Part shown: positions 9,272 through 18,887 of the stretch, one piece after another | Layout of the letters: each line of letters begins with the position of its first letter | Position numbering within the stretch: the first letter of the stretch is position 1 | Made by a program: the position numbers and the translations under genes | DNA from: an uncultured Clostridium sp. | GTDB lineage: Bacteria; Bacillota; Clostridia; Clostridiales; Clostridiaceae | Direction: 5' to 3' | DNA: 55,275 nt | NCBI GenBank assembly: GCA_937927335.1 | Contig: CALBDU010000045.1 | Coordinates: 1 to 55,275, forward strand | The notes under the pieces: generated by a model | Databases searched by the model: none | What the model was told of the DNA's origin: nothing | The model's input: the letters and a program-made list of their open reading frames with translations, nothing else

Positions 9272-10621
9272 ATTAAGATAAATACATTTTTCAGTATAGT
9301 AATTTCAAAAGTTATTTTAAAGACATCAAAGGTACTTTTTAAAGGAGGCAGTAACTTCCCTGGTAGAGTGGCTCTAAAGCTGGACAACAATGTTTTGAGC
9401 ACTGCTGCTGCAGATTATAAAGTTATACTTATAACCGGCACCAACGGTAAAACTACCACCACCAGCATGGTTTGCAATATGCTTAAGGACAGTGGAAAAC
9501 ATGTAATCTCAAACCATACCGGTGCAAATATGCTGCCTGGCATCACAGCCTGCTTTATTGAACACTTTTCCTTTTCAAAAGACAAAGAGGAAAAATTTGC
9601 TGTAATAGAAGTGGACGAGGCTAATGTAAAGCTCATTACAGAGTACATATCTCCTGAAATTATTACAGTAACAAATTTGTTCAGAGATCAGCTGGACAGA
9701 TATGGAGAGGTTTATACTACCCTGAGAAAAATTCTGGAGGGTATTGAAAAATCACCTGCCTCCAAGCTTGTGCTTAACGGGGACGAATCGCTGCTTGGAG
9801 ATCTTGGACTTCCAAATCAGTGTATATATTACGGCTTTGAAACCTCACCTGAGATGGATAAAAAAATTGATGTTAATGCAGATGCAAAATTCTGCAAAAA
9901 GTGTAAAAGCCCTTATAAATATCATTATCTTACCTATAACCATCTAGGCAGCTTTTACTGTGACAACTGCGGCTACCAGAGACCTGACCTTAAATATTCG
10001 GTGAATGAAATTAATGAGCAGTCTCCAGAAGGCTCACTGGTGGAAATTAACCATAATCAATATTACATAAATGTGCCAGGCACCTATAATATATATAACG
10101 CACTTTGCGGCTTTGCCATAGCAAAGGAGCTGAATATAGACAACAAGGTGATCTTCAACTCCCTAAAAAGCCAGAAAAGCAGCTTTGGCAGGCAGGAAAC
10201 CATCAATATAGAAGGTAAGCAGGTTAAAATTATACTTGTAAAGAACCCTGCAGGTTATGACCAGGCCATCAGTACCGTAAGCCTTGATGAAAGGTTTGTG
10301 AGCCTGGCTATATTGCTTAATGACAATTATGCCGACGGCAGGGATGTATCCTGGATCTGGGATGTTAAATTTGAAAAGCTTGCCCAGCTTAACCTTGATA
10401 AGGTTATAATATCCGGCCTAAGGCTTTATGATATGGCTATAAGGCTAAAAATCGCAGGGCTTCCTAATGAAAAATTCTTCATCAGCGAAGAATATGAAGA
10501 GGTACTAAAAGAAATGATTTCTGCGGAAAGTAATATTGTATATATTCTGGCAACCTATACTGCTATGATTAATTTCAGGAAATTTCTTAAGTCAAAAGGC
10601 TACATAAAGGAGTTGTGGTAA
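9272..10621 (+). CDS. murT: Lipid II isoglutaminyl synthase, MurT subunit
   Basis: MurT is the Mur-ligase-like, ATP-using subunit that with GatD amidates the D-Glu of lipid II. The P-loop VILITGTNGKTTTTS is near the N-terminus. A CxxC...CxxC zinc ribbon (CKKCKSPY and CDNCGYQRP) sits in the middle, as in MurT, followed by the DUF1727-type C-terminal domain. Homology-like sequence (NTFFSIVISK...GGSNFPGRVALKLD) continues 32 codons upstream of the first standard start (GTG, 9368). A TGA lies two codons before the ATT at 9272, and the ATT follows AAGGCGGTG at plausible spacing. I therefore propose an ATT start; GTG 9368 has no ribosome binding site and would delete a conserved segment. Confidence 0.9.
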   Translation: MKINTFFSIVISKVILKTSKVLFKGGSNFPGRVALKLDNNVLSTAAADYKVILITGTNGKTTTTSMVCNMLKDSGKHVISNHTGANMLPGITACFIEHFSFSKDKEEKFAVIEVDEANVKLITEYISPEIITVTNLFRDQLDRYGEVYTTLRKILEGIEKSPASKLVLNGDESLLGDLGLPNQCIYYGFETSPEMDKKIDVNADAKFCKKCKSPYKYHYLTYNHLGSFYCDNCGYQRPDLKYSVNEINEQSPEGSLVEINHNQYYINVPGTYNIYNALCGFAIAKELNIDNKVIFNSLKSQKSSFGRQETINIEGKQVKIILVKNPAGYDQAISTVSLDERFVSLAILLNDNYADGRDVSWIWDVKFEKLAQLNLDKVIISGLRLYDMAIRLKIAGLPNEKFFISEEYEEVLKEMISAESNIVYILATYTAMINFRKFLKSKGYIKELW

Positions 10622-10622
10622 T

Positions 10623-11363
10623 ATGAAAGATAAAAGATACCCGGAGCTTAATATATGCCACCTTTACCCTGACCTGCTTAATGTATACGGCGATCTTGGC
10701 AACATACTTATTTTAAAATATAGGGCTGAAAAGCGTGGGATAAAGGTTATTGTTCACGATATTTCCGTTGGTGACGCCTTTGATGCTGAGAAATTTGATA
10801 TTGTGCTGTTTGGAGGCGGACAGGACTATGAACAGTCCATTGTATCCAAGGACCTTATTGAAACCAAAAAATTTGCCCTTACGGAATATATTGAATCAGG
10901 AAAGGTGTTTTTATCCATCTGCGGAGGCTACCAGCTCCTTGGAAAATACTATACCACAGGTGAAGGAGAAAAGCTCCCCGGCCTTGGAATACTGGACTTA
11001 TACACTGAAGCAGGCAATACAAGATTTATAGGCAACACTGCCATACACAATGAGGATTATGATGAAACCTATGTGGGCTTCGAAAACCATTCAGGAAGGA
11101 CCTACATTGGAAATATGAAGCCCCTGGGGAAGGTTATAAACGGCTTTGGAAACAACGGTGAGGACGGAAATGAGGGCTGCATATACAAAAATACCTATGG
11201 AACCTATTACCATTCACTATTATCAAAAAACCCGGAGCTTTCAGACAGGCTTATCAAAACCGCCCTGGAGATAAAATATGGAGATACCTTTGACCTTGAG
11301 CCAATAGATGACAGTTTGGAGCTAAAAGCAAAAAAATATATTCTGGAAAACAGAAAGCAATAA
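10623..11363 (+). CDS. gatD: Lipid II isoglutaminyl synthase, glutamine amidotransferase subunit GatD
   Basis: GatD is the class I glutaminase-like subunit that supplies ammonia to MurT. The nucleophile elbow SICGGYQLLG contains the catalytic Cys, and a His follows in the C-terminal part (TYYHSLLSKNPEL). The ATG starts one base after the murT stop and has AAAGGAG upstream, so the two are translationally linked. The 246-aa length fits. A strong bidirectional terminator ends the pair. Confidence 0.94.
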   Translation: MKDKRYPELNICHLYPDLLNVYGDLGNILILKYRAEKRGIKVIVHDISVGDAFDAEKFDIVLFGGGQDYEQSIVSKDLIETKKFALTEYIESGKVFLSICGGYQLLGKYYTTGEGEKLPGLGILDLYTEAGNTRFIGNTAIHNEDYDETYVGFENHSGRTYIGNMKPLGKVINGFGNNGEDGNEGCIYKNTYGTYYHSLLSKNPELSDRLIKTALEIKYGDTFDLEPIDDSLELKAKKYILENRKQ

Positions 11364-11390
11364 GAACAGGCAGCAACGCCTGTTCTTATT
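11362..11390. terminator. Bidirectional terminator between gatD and clpB
   Basis: The 10-bp perfect stem AAGAACAGGC/GCCTGTTCTT (loop AGCAAC) lies between the converging genes. It has T-rich sequence on the gatD side and the complementary A-rich sequence of the gatD end on the other. Confidence 0.85.
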
Positions 11391-13988
11391 TTATATAGCT
11401 TCTACTATTATCTCTTCATTTTTTCCATCCACGCCTATTGTAGAGCCATCGGATATTTCCCCTCGGATTATCTTTTTTGCAATAGTGGTTTCAAGGCTTC
11501 CCTCAATATACCTCTTTAAAGGTCTTGCACCGTAAATAGGATCATAGCCCTCCAGAGCCATAAGATCCTTGGCTGCCTCTGTAACCTTCATGGTTATATT
11601 TCTATCCCTAAGTCTCTTTCTTATATCCTCCAGGAAAATATCGATTATTTTCTTAATCTCCTCACCTGATAATGGCTTGAATAATATAACATCGTCCAAA
11701 CGGTTAAGGAATTCCGGCTTAAACCTTGATTTAAGCTCGTTCATAACCCTGTCTCTAACAAAGCTGTCTATTCCTTGTGAGTCCTTGTTTTCCAGCAGAT
11801 AGCTGCTGCCTATGTTTGATGTCATTATTATAATACAATTTTTGAAATCAACGGTTTTTCCCTTATTGTCCGTTAATCTGCCATCATCGAATATCTGAAG
11901 GAAAATGTTGAATACATCCTCGTGGGCCTTTTCAATTTCATCAAAAAGTATTACACTGAAAGGCTTTCGACGTACTGCTTCAGTTAACTGTCCCCCTTCC
12001 TCATAGCCCACATATCCTGGAGGGGAGCCAATGAGCCTGGAAACTGAATATTTCTCCATATATTCAGACATATCTATCCTTATTATGTTTTCCTCGCTGT
12101 CAAACAGTGTGTTTGCCAGGGTTTTAGCAAGTTCTGTCTTACCAACCCCTGTAGGGCCAAGGAATATAAAGGAACCTATTGGTCTTCTTGGGTCCTTCAT
12201 GCCTGCACGGGCCCTTAGCACTGCATTGGCTACTGCAGTTACAGCCTCTGATTGTCCTATCACTCTTTTGGAAAGATCCTCCTCAAGCCTTAGCAGCTTT
12301 TGTCTTTCCCCTTCCACTAATCTGGCCACAGGTATACCGGTCCATTTTGATACTATTTCAGAAATTTCCTCTTCAGTAACCTCTTCCTTAAGCATTGCAC
12401 CTTCATTGCCTTCGTTTAGTTCAGCTTCCTTTTCTTTGATTTGTGACTCCAGCTTAGGTATAACACCATATTTAAGTTCAGCTGCTTTATTTAAGTCATA
12501 TTCCCTCTCGGCTTTTTCAATTTGTCCACGGACATCATCCAGCTGTGCCTTAAGGTTTCTGGTTTCCATAATCTTTGACTTTTCCTTCTCATACTTGGCG
12601 GTCATTTCCTTATCCCTGTCCTTAAGGTTTGAAAGCTCCTTTTCCAAAGCTGCCAGCCTTTCAATTGAAGCTTTGTCCTTTTCCCTTGACAATGCCTCCT
12701 TCTCAATTTCCAGCTGGAAGATCTTTCTTTTTACGCTGTCCATTTCAGTAGGCATACTGTCAATTTCAGATCTGATAAGGGCACAGGCTTCGTCAATGAG
12801 ATCAATAGCCTTATCAGGAAGAAATCTATCTGGTATATACCTTGCTGACAGCCTGGCTGCAGCAACGATGGCAGAATCGTGAATTCTTATGCCGTGGAAA
12901 ATTTCAAATCTTTCCTTAAGGCCTCTAAGTATGGATATGGCATCCTCTTCGGTTGGTTCCTCCACTATGACAGGCTGGAATCTTCTTTCCAGTGCCTTAT
13001 CCTTTTCTATATACTTCCTGTATTCGTCGAAGGTTGTAGCACCTATGCAATGGAGCTCACCTCTGGCCAGCATTGGCTTTATCAGGTTACCTGCGTCCAT
13101 TGAGCCTTCAGTTTTCCCTGCACCTACTATAGTGTGTATCTCATCAATGAAGAGAATTATTTTACCCTCGCTCTTCTCCACTTCCTTAAGGACAGCCTTA
13201 AGTCTTTCCTCAAACTCTCCCCGAAACTTGGCTCCTGCTATGAGAGCGCCCATATCAAGGGAAAATATAATCCTGTTTTTAAGGCCCTCAGGCACATCAC
13301 CCCGGACTATCCTTTCAGCCAGGCCCTCCACTATGGCAGTCTTTCCAACACCAGGTTCTCCAATAAGCACAGGATTGTTTTTAGTCCTTCTGGAGAGGAT
13401 TCTTACAACTCTTCTTATTTCCTCATCTCTTCCTATAACCGGGTCAAGCTTGTGCTTTTTTGCCTCCTCTACGAGATTTCTTCCATATTTAACCAAGGCC
13501 TCATAGGTTCCTTCAGGGTCCTGTGTATCAACTCTTTGGTTGCCCCTGACCTGGGAAAGGGAAGAAAGAAATGCGTCTCTGGTTATATTAAACCTTTTAA
13601 GCAGTTCTGTTACTTCTCTGCCTCCATTGTCCATCAGGGCCAGCATAACATGTTCCACGCTGATATAGGAATCCTTAAATTTCTTTGCAATATCTTCGGC
13701 TCTGGCGAATATTTCTTCAAACCTCCTGGTTGCATAAACTGAAGAGCTTTGAGCCCCTTCGCCCAAAACCTTGGGCATTCTGTCCAGTTCCTTTTCAGTT
13801 TCAATTTTTAGTGACTTAACGTTTACTCCCATTTTGCTGAAAATATTTGGTACAAGCCCCTCATCATCAGCCATAAGAGCAAAGAAAAGGTGAAGAGCGT
13901 CAATTTGCTGATGCTTATACCTCACCGCTGTAAGCTGAGCTTCATTAATTGACTCCTGCACCTTAATAGTTAGTTTCTCGATATCCAT
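11391..13988 (-). CDS. clpB: ATP-dependent disaggregase ClpB
   Basis: ClpB is a hexameric AAA+ chaperone that extracts proteins from aggregates with DnaK. Domains in order are the N-terminal Clp repeats (1-150), NBD1 with GEPGVGKTAIVEGLA and FIDEIHTIVGAG, the long charged coiled-coil middle domain (about 400-540) that distinguishes ClpB from ClpC, and NBD2 with GPTGVGKTELAKTLA and the C-terminal domain. The ATG at 13988 follows GGAGGG by six bases and gives 865 aa, a normal length; an upstream in-frame start at 14006 lacks a ribosome binding site. It starts 20 nt after the HTH-TPR regulator gene, an unusual neighbour. I see no CIRCE or CtsR site upstream. Confidence 0.96.
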   Translation of the reverse strand: MDIEKLTIKVQESINEAQLTAVRYKHQQIDALHLFFALMADDEGLVPNIFSKMGVNVKSLKIETEKELDRMPKVLGEGAQSSSVYATRRFEEIFARAEDIAKKFKDSYISVEHVMLALMDNGGREVTELLKRFNITRDAFLSSLSQVRGNQRVDTQDPEGTYEALVKYGRNLVEEAKKHKLDPVIGRDEEIRRVVRILSRRTKNNPVLIGEPGVGKTAIVEGLAERIVRGDVPEGLKNRIIFSLDMGALIAGAKFRGEFEERLKAVLKEVEKSEGKIILFIDEIHTIVGAGKTEGSMDAGNLIKPMLARGELHCIGATTFDEYRKYIEKDKALERRFQPVIVEEPTEEDAISILRGLKERFEIFHGIRIHDSAIVAAARLSARYIPDRFLPDKAIDLIDEACALIRSEIDSMPTEMDSVKRKIFQLEIEKEALSREKDKASIERLAALEKELSNLKDRDKEMTAKYEKEKSKIMETRNLKAQLDDVRGQIEKAEREYDLNKAAELKYGVIPKLESQIKEKEAELNEGNEGAMLKEEVTEEEISEIVSKWTGIPVARLVEGERQKLLRLEEDLSKRVIGQSEAVTAVANAVLRARAGMKDPRRPIGSFIFLGPTGVGKTELAKTLANTLFDSEENIIRIDMSEYMEKYSVSRLIGSPPGYVGYEEGGQLTEAVRRKPFSVILFDEIEKAHEDVFNIFLQIFDDGRLTDNKGKTVDFKNCIIIMTSNIGSSYLLENKDSQGIDSFVRDRVMNELKSRFKPEFLNRLDDVILFKPLSGEEIKKIIDIFLEDIRKRLRDRNITMKVTEAAKDLMALEGYDPIYGARPLKRYIEGSLETTIAKKIIRGEISDGSTIGVDGKNEEIIVEAI

Positions 13989-14008
13989 ACTTATCCCTCC
14001 ACTCAAAT

Positions 14009-15262
14009 TTACATTTTTCTATCCAGCTGAATGGCAAAATTAAAGTATTTTAGTGATTCAGGAATATTGTTAAATCTGTGGTACATATATCCCATCTGAA
14101 TGTACCTCTTATATATCTCACTGTTTGTGCCGAACTTAAGAAGTGCATCCAAGGCCAGGTTCATGTACATTTCAGCTTTAATATATTCCCCTTCTCCTTC
14201 AAGTATAATGGACTTGAAGTAATATGCTTTTTCTATAAATTTAATATTATCAATTTTTATGGCAAGATTCAATACATGGTCGCATTCTTCTCTGGCCGAT
14301 TCCAGCAAATTGTGGTCAACCAGGTCATGAATACATTTAAGTATGAAGTCCACCCTTTCAAAAGCCTTATCCTCAGGAAAGCATTCCAAGGCCCTCTTGA
14401 TATATGAAACTGCTCTGTCCTCCTGGTTTACATCCAGCATAACAGAAGCATAATCATACAAGGCATAGGCATTGTACTCCATGTTGCCGCCATAGAGCTC
14501 ACATGCTCTTTTTTCATAATCTGAAAATTTGTTTTCATCTCTTCTTAGGGCAAGCATCCCAAGCAAATGGTATACCTCCGCCTTTTTTAAGTCCAGCTCC
14601 AGGTAATTTACCAATTCTGAGAGCCTTACCGCTATCTCATATGCCCGTTCATAATTTTTCATCATGAAGAAGCAGGCTGCCTCATTGTAGGTGGCCCTGG
14701 CCAAAGTATTATTGTCGGAGCTTTTTTTAGAAACAGCACGTACATTTTTATAATAGCCCGCTGCCTGAATATACTCTTCTGTAGCATAAAAATATGAGGC
14801 AAGGTCCATATAGTACAGCATCTCATTCTCAGTAGTATTACATTCATTCCAAAGTTCATAGTATTTGGATATAATAAGCTGAACCTTTTCCAGTTCATTG
14901 CTTGTAAGATAATGATTGAAAAGAAGGTGAACCAGATTAAAGGCTACATCCTTGTATCCATATTCCTCTGCATATTTAAGGTTATACTCAAGACCTTCCT
15001 CGTATTTCACAGGGTTCTTAATTTTTTTTACCTTTTCAAGGTTAGTTAATATCTGTTCCTTAACTCCCTGTTTAAGATAGTCAAATGGAATGTCTAACTG
15101 TTTTGCCACAAAATCTAATATCCAGTTTTCTGCGGCCACTTTTCCGTTTTCTATGCAGCTCATTTTAGATACTGAGATTTTTTCCCTGCACAGTTCCTTT
15201 AAAGTAAATCCCTTATATATTCTGGCCCTTTTAATTTTTTCTCCTGTAGAAAGTATCTCCAT
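14009..15262 (-). CDS. HTH-TPR transcriptional regulator (RRNPP-like), second of a tandem pair
   Basis: Residues 1-65 form an XRE/HTH_3 DNA-binding domain (GEKIKRARIYKGFTLKELC...). The remainder is helical TPR-like repeats, with motifs such as AAGYYKNVRAVSKKS and ESLKYFNFAIQLD. This is the build of RRNPP regulators (Rap/NprR/PlcR/PrgX), which sense secreted peptides, and of clostridial Qss regulators. No candidate signal peptide gene lies next to it. It is paralogous to the next gene upstream, sharing the start MEIL(S)xGEKIKR, and it is 20 nt upstream of clpB, so clpB may be in its operon. AGGTG precedes the ATG by eight bases. Confidence 0.82.
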   Translation of the reverse strand: MEILSTGEKIKRARIYKGFTLKELCREKISVSKMSCIENGKVAAENWILDFVAKQLDIPFDYLKQGVKEQILTNLEKVKKIKNPVKYEEGLEYNLKYAEEYGYKDVAFNLVHLLFNHYLTSNELEKVQLIISKYYELWNECNTTENEMLYYMDLASYFYATEEYIQAAGYYKNVRAVSKKSSDNNTLARATYNEAACFFMMKNYERAYEIAVRLSELVNYLELDLKKAEVYHLLGMLALRRDENKFSDYEKRACELYGGNMEYNAYALYDYASVMLDVNQEDRAVSYIKRALECFPEDKAFERVDFILKCIHDLVDHNLLESAREECDHVLNLAIKIDNIKFIEKAYYFKSIILEGEGEYIKAEMYMNLALDALLKFGTNSEIYKRYIQMGYMYHRFNNIPESLKYFNFAIQLDRKM

Positions 15263-15281
15263 AAAATTTCACCTATCCACT

Positions 15282-16586
15282 TTAAGACTCTTTTATTACA
15301 CCTAATTTTTTAAAGGTATCCACACCAATATTTAAATAACCAGCTGCTTCCTTTTCCTTGTTGTGATCGATATAAAATTTACCTATCATTATTGATATTT
15401 CAGCTACTTCCTTATCATAGCCCATGTTCTTAACAAAATTCAATGCAGTTAGCAGGGTGTTTTCCGCTGCCTTCACATCATTTTTAAGCATATCCACCTT
15501 GTATTTTAGAAGGTAATAGTCAACCAGGGCTCCATCATTACCGTCGCTGATCTTGTATAAAATTTCCTCTAGCAGCTCTTCGGCTTTTGGTATGTCCTTT
15601 AGCTTGATATAATTCTGACATATGTTTATCAAAGTATCTGATATTTTTGTGTCTCTGTTGTTCTGCCTGATTTCCTTTGCCTTGTTATAATGGACAAAAG
15701 ATTCCTCAAGGTTGTCAAATTCATAAAACAGCTTTCCTAAATTATCCTCAATTGTGCCCATGTATTCATAATCGTAGACCTCTTCAAATATCTTAAGGGT
15801 CTTTTTTGAATATTGAATGGCCCTGTCCACGTCACCCTTTTTCTTATACTCTTCTGCCAGAAGTAATAGTGTTTTACCATATTCCTTCTTATTGTTAAGC
15901 TGTTGGAATTTTTCTTTGGCCAAAAAGGAATACTTGATGGCATTTTCCAGCTGATTCATTTTTAAATACACAAATGCAGTGTAATAATATATTTCCCCTA
16001 TCATAAAGTCATTTCCGATATCGTGGGCCAGATAAACATTTTCTGCTTGCTGAAAATAACTGCAGGCAGAATGATAAGCTTTCATCTCTATAGTGATTTT
16101 TCCAAGATAAATAAAGGTGCTTACCGTTTCCTCATAATTATTGTTTTTAATAAAAATTACATTGGCAGAAAGGAAAAACTGCTGAGCTGCTGTTTTTTCA
16201 TTTCTTGTCATATAGATAATTCCCCTTAAATAAAGGTTTTTTGCCTTTCTATATTCAAGATTGTATTTTTCAGCATAATACAAGGACTTCTCAATGTACT
16301 GTTCAGCCTGCATAAGGTCCTCATCCATCACATAGGCCTCTGCAATATTTTCAAAATAGGTACAAATCTTTTCTGCCTGAGATTCCTCAGTTTCCATAAG
16401 ATATTCAATTGATGTATTAAGAGCCCCTGCCAAATACTCAAGCAAGTCCATGCTTGGATTTGACTTTCCTGACTCTACAAGGCTAATCTGGCCCGGAGTA
16501 ATTCTGTCTCCAGCCAATTCCTTCAAGGTCATGTCCAATTCTTTTCTGCGTCGTTTTATTTTTTCACCTAAAGACAGTATCTCCAT
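15282..16586 (-). CDS. HTH-TPR transcriptional regulator (RRNPP-like), first of a tandem pair
   Basis: The protein has an N-terminal XRE helix-turn-helix (LGEKIKRRRKELDMTLKELAGDRITPGQISLVESGKSNPS) followed by about ten TPR-like helix pairs, for example AEQYIEKSLYYAEKYN and AIQYSKKTLKIFEEVYDYE. It is clearly related to the gene just downstream, with 19 nt between them. The ATG at 16586 is preferred over a GTG six bases earlier because AAGGTG lies seven bases before it. A role in stationary-phase or peptide-dependent control is only an inference from the family. Confidence 0.82.
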   Translation of the reverse strand: MEILSLGEKIKRRRKELDMTLKELAGDRITPGQISLVESGKSNPSMDLLEYLAGALNTSIEYLMETEESQAEKICTYFENIAEAYVMDEDLMQAEQYIEKSLYYAEKYNLEYRKAKNLYLRGIIYMTRNEKTAAQQFFLSANVIFIKNNNYEETVSTFIYLGKITIEMKAYHSACSYFQQAENVYLAHDIGNDFMIGEIYYYTAFVYLKMNQLENAIKYSFLAKEKFQQLNNKKEYGKTLLLLAEEYKKKGDVDRAIQYSKKTLKIFEEVYDYEYMGTIEDNLGKLFYEFDNLEESFVHYNKAKEIRQNNRDTKISDTLINICQNYIKLKDIPKAEELLEEILYKISDGNDGALVDYYLLKYKVDMLKNDVKAAENTLLTALNFVKNMGYDKEVAEISIMIGKFYIDHNKEKEAAGYLNIGVDTFKKLGVIKES

Positions 16587-16694
16587 CCTCACTCACCTTT
16601 TCAATGCTTAGAAATTTAACCATATTAAAATTTTTACAATACTAAGTATATTATAACATATTTTTTAGATTTTATTAAATATTTTTAATTATTT

Positions 16695-16738
16695 AATTAA
16701 AAAAACAGGTGCCAATTAAAAAACATGACACCTGTTTT
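16695..16738 (-). terminator. Terminator after the YtxH-like gene
   Basis: A 10-bp stem AAAACAGGTG/CACCTGTTTT (16702-16711 and 16729-16738) is followed by T on the minus strand. It lies 10 nt after the small gene. Confidence 0.75.
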
Positions 16739-16747
16739 GTAGAAATC

Positions 16748-16912
16748 TTATTTTACCCAGCCTCTCATATCGTCAAAAGCATCCTCGGCAGCATTTCGAA
16801 CTACCTTCGCAGTCTTTTTCATTCGTCTCTTTGTACTTCTATCTAATTCCGGCATAAACATCATACTTGCAGCTGCTCCGAGAAGAACTCCGGAAACAAA
16901 TTTTCCACGCAT
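16748..16912 (-). CDS. Small YtxH-like protein, 54 aa
   Basis: The ATG at 16912 has an AGGAGTG ribosome binding site. The encoded 54-aa protein starts MRGKFVSGVLLGAAASMMFMPELD, a short Gly/Ala-rich hydrophobic segment, followed by a basic stretch (RSTKRRMKKTAKVVRN) and an acidic amphipathic tail ending GWVK. This pattern is that of YtxH/YtxG-like small membrane-associated proteins. It sits between RNase H and the HTH-TPR regulators with its own terminator. Function is unknown. Confidence 0.75.
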   Translation of the reverse strand: MRGKFVSGVLLGAAASMMFMPELDRSTKRRMKKTAKVVRNAAEDAFDDMRGWVK

Positions 16913-16944
16913 ATTAATCACTCCTTTAATAAATTATGGGTTTA

Positions 16945-17709
16945 TTATTCCCGGGAAGCAATTAATATATTCACCTGGCTTTGGGTTTTCACCACCGATT
17001 TAACCTTATCAAGAAGTCCCTGGTTTTTTACATAGAGCTTATTTTCCTTCAAAAAACTGTCTACAGCCCTGGTGGGATTAATACCTGCAGCAGCCTTGGC
17101 AAAGCTGTCTGTTAGTTCATTATATATGTCGCCGCTATGGCCTTCTGTTTTTACGAAGGTAATATCCAGTCCATTGTTTATATATTCATTCATGGTATCA
17201 TAGTATTCTCTGGAGGAAGCATCCTTCCTTTCCCAGGTTCCTGCCGCATGGTGATAAATTCCTGCGTAGTCATGGAATATCAGCACCTTATTTTCTCCTG
17301 TGCCTGCCGCAAATGCCGCCGCTTTAACAGCCGCCTCCAGTTCTCCTGCAATCTGACGGAGTTTTTTCATGGAGTTATCCCTGGATGCACCATTTTCAAT
17401 ATGAATTATTACATCCTCTTTAACAGCAACGAATGCATAGGCATATTTTTCAGTTTCAGTGCTATAGCTTCCGTCTACGTATATATGAAGACAATCCTTC
17501 GGATATTGATCCTTGCTGCTGAGGTTGACACTGTTTCCAAAGAGATAATCTTCGGCTTCACTTCTGGTTTTAAAGCTTTTATATTTTGCTCCCTTGGCAC
17601 CTTTTACGTATTTTACACATTCATCCCAGGAATTCAGAATCAAATCCTTTACTGCTTTATTCTCCTTAAAATCATAGCCTTCCTTAACTGCATAATATTT
17701 ACTTTGCAT
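16945..17709 (-). CDS. Ribonuclease H with N-terminal viroplasmin (Cauli_VI) domain
   Basis: RNase HI-type enzymes cut the RNA strand of RNA-DNA hybrids. Residues 1-55 (KYYAVKEG...FKTRSEAEDYLF) match the viroplasmin/RNase H hybrid-binding domain, in which a Trp/Lys-rich fold binds the duplex. The catalytic domain shows the first Asp in YVDGSYS, the Glu in AGELEAAVKAA, an Asp in FHDYAGI and the final Asp in TEGHSGDIYNELTDSFAK. The ATG overlaps the end of the upstream YkvA gene by 11 nt, with AAGGAGAAAGG inside that gene, so the two are translationally coupled. Confidence 0.9.
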   Translation of the reverse strand: MQSKYYAVKEGYDFKENKAVKDLILNSWDECVKYVKGAKGAKYKSFKTRSEAEDYLFGNSVNLSSKDQYPKDCLHIYVDGSYSTETEKYAYAFVAVKEDVIIHIENGASRDNSMKKLRQIAGELEAAVKAAAFAAGTGENKVLIFHDYAGIYHHAAGTWERKDASSREYYDTMNEYINNGLDITFVKTEGHSGDIYNELTDSFAKAAAGINPTRAVDSFLKENKLYVKNQGLLDKVKSVVKTQSQVNILIASRE

Positions 17710-18700
17710 GACCTTTCTCCTTGTATTTATTCATGTTAAGCTCAAATTCATGGTAATCTCTCTTAACTGACCCCTTTTTCATAATTTCCCTTACCACTTC
17801 CAATATTTTTGCTGCATTCCTGCCACCTACAGTGCTTGTTATATAATTTACCGCATCCTTTACCACCAGGATAATATTATCCTCCCCCTGCCAATTTTCA
17901 AGGACCACTTCTTCCGGCACCTCATTAATAATGGCATTTAATCCATAGAAGGCAATAGCAACATCATCCATTTTACCTATAAATGGAATAAAATCCGGCA
18001 GTATGTCAATGGGATTAGCTACGTATAGCAGCATTCCCCCAACCATCATTTTAGCCTTTGAGCTTACTCTTTCATCCCTGAAAAGCCTCCATAGCAGTGC
18101 AATTATATCTGGTATCATCAGTGCATATTGAAAAAATTTCTGATATTTTAAGGGTGCTTTATTTATAATAGCCTTACGAATTCTTGCATATCTTCCGTAA
18201 ATTTTTTTCTTCAGGCTATCTCCGGTTTTTTTTTCTGCCTTTTCCCCTTCCTTGTTTTTTGCATATATCAGTTCCTTAAACTGTGCCTCAATATGATTAT
18301 CAACAATGTCCAGATTTTCCAGTTTGAAATAAACATATGGAATCAGTCTGTTTACCATGGTAAGATCCAGGTTCACATTATCCTTATCCACTATAACGCC
18401 GAATTCTGAGAAGTCCTTCAGAAACTTTTTTAGTGCCATATTTTTTATAAAGCCAAATACATTTAATCTATGTACCTTTACATCGAAAATTTTTATATTC
18501 AATACATTATCTACCACATTCCCAAAGCCTACTTTAATTATAAAGGGAAAGGTAGTGCCTTTGGTGTAGCTGCCAGTGATTATTGCCAGGTCCTTCAGAT
18601 CTATATTATCTATTTTTAAACCTTCCACATCTAAAAAATCATCTAATATACTCATAATATCATTTCCGGATAAAACCGCTTTAATACCTGATATCTTCAT
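17699..18700 (-). CDS. YkvA-domain (DUF1232) protein
   Basis: The 333-aa protein has a DUF1232/YkvA membrane-associated motif, AKMMVGGMLLYVANPIDILPDFIPFIGKMDDVAI, at about residues 216-250. The first 150 residues are unlike that family and resemble a lipid-binding or DUF-type beta-rich domain that I do not recognise. AGGAGGG precedes the ATG by six bases. It forms a two-gene operon with RNase H through an 11-nt overlap. Function is unknown. Confidence 0.75.
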   Translation of the reverse strand: MKISGIKAVLSGNDIMSILDDFLDVEGLKIDNIDLKDLAIITGSYTKGTTFPFIIKVGFGNVVDNVLNIKIFDVKVHRLNVFGFIKNMALKKFLKDFSEFGVIVDKDNVNLDLTMVNRLIPYVYFKLENLDIVDNHIEAQFKELIYAKNKEGEKAEKKTGDSLKKKIYGRYARIRKAIINKAPLKYQKFFQYALMIPDIIALLWRLFRDERVSSKAKMMVGGMLLYVANPIDILPDFIPFIGKMDDVAIAFYGLNAIINEVPEEVVLENWQGEDNIILVVKDAVNYITSTVGGRNAAKILEVVREIMKKGSVKRDYHEFELNMNKYKEKGHAK

Positions 18701-18887
18701 ATTATTCCCTCCTTAGTTTTATAAATAAAGTATACAATAAAAAATTGCTTGTGCAAATAATATTTGCTTTATTATGTTTTAATAGACATGCTGCCTTTGT
18801 CCTAAATAAAAGATTTAACAAAATTTTAATGGATATATATGAGCTTTAAGCATATAATAAGAGTGTACAATGAAAGAAGGTGAAAAA

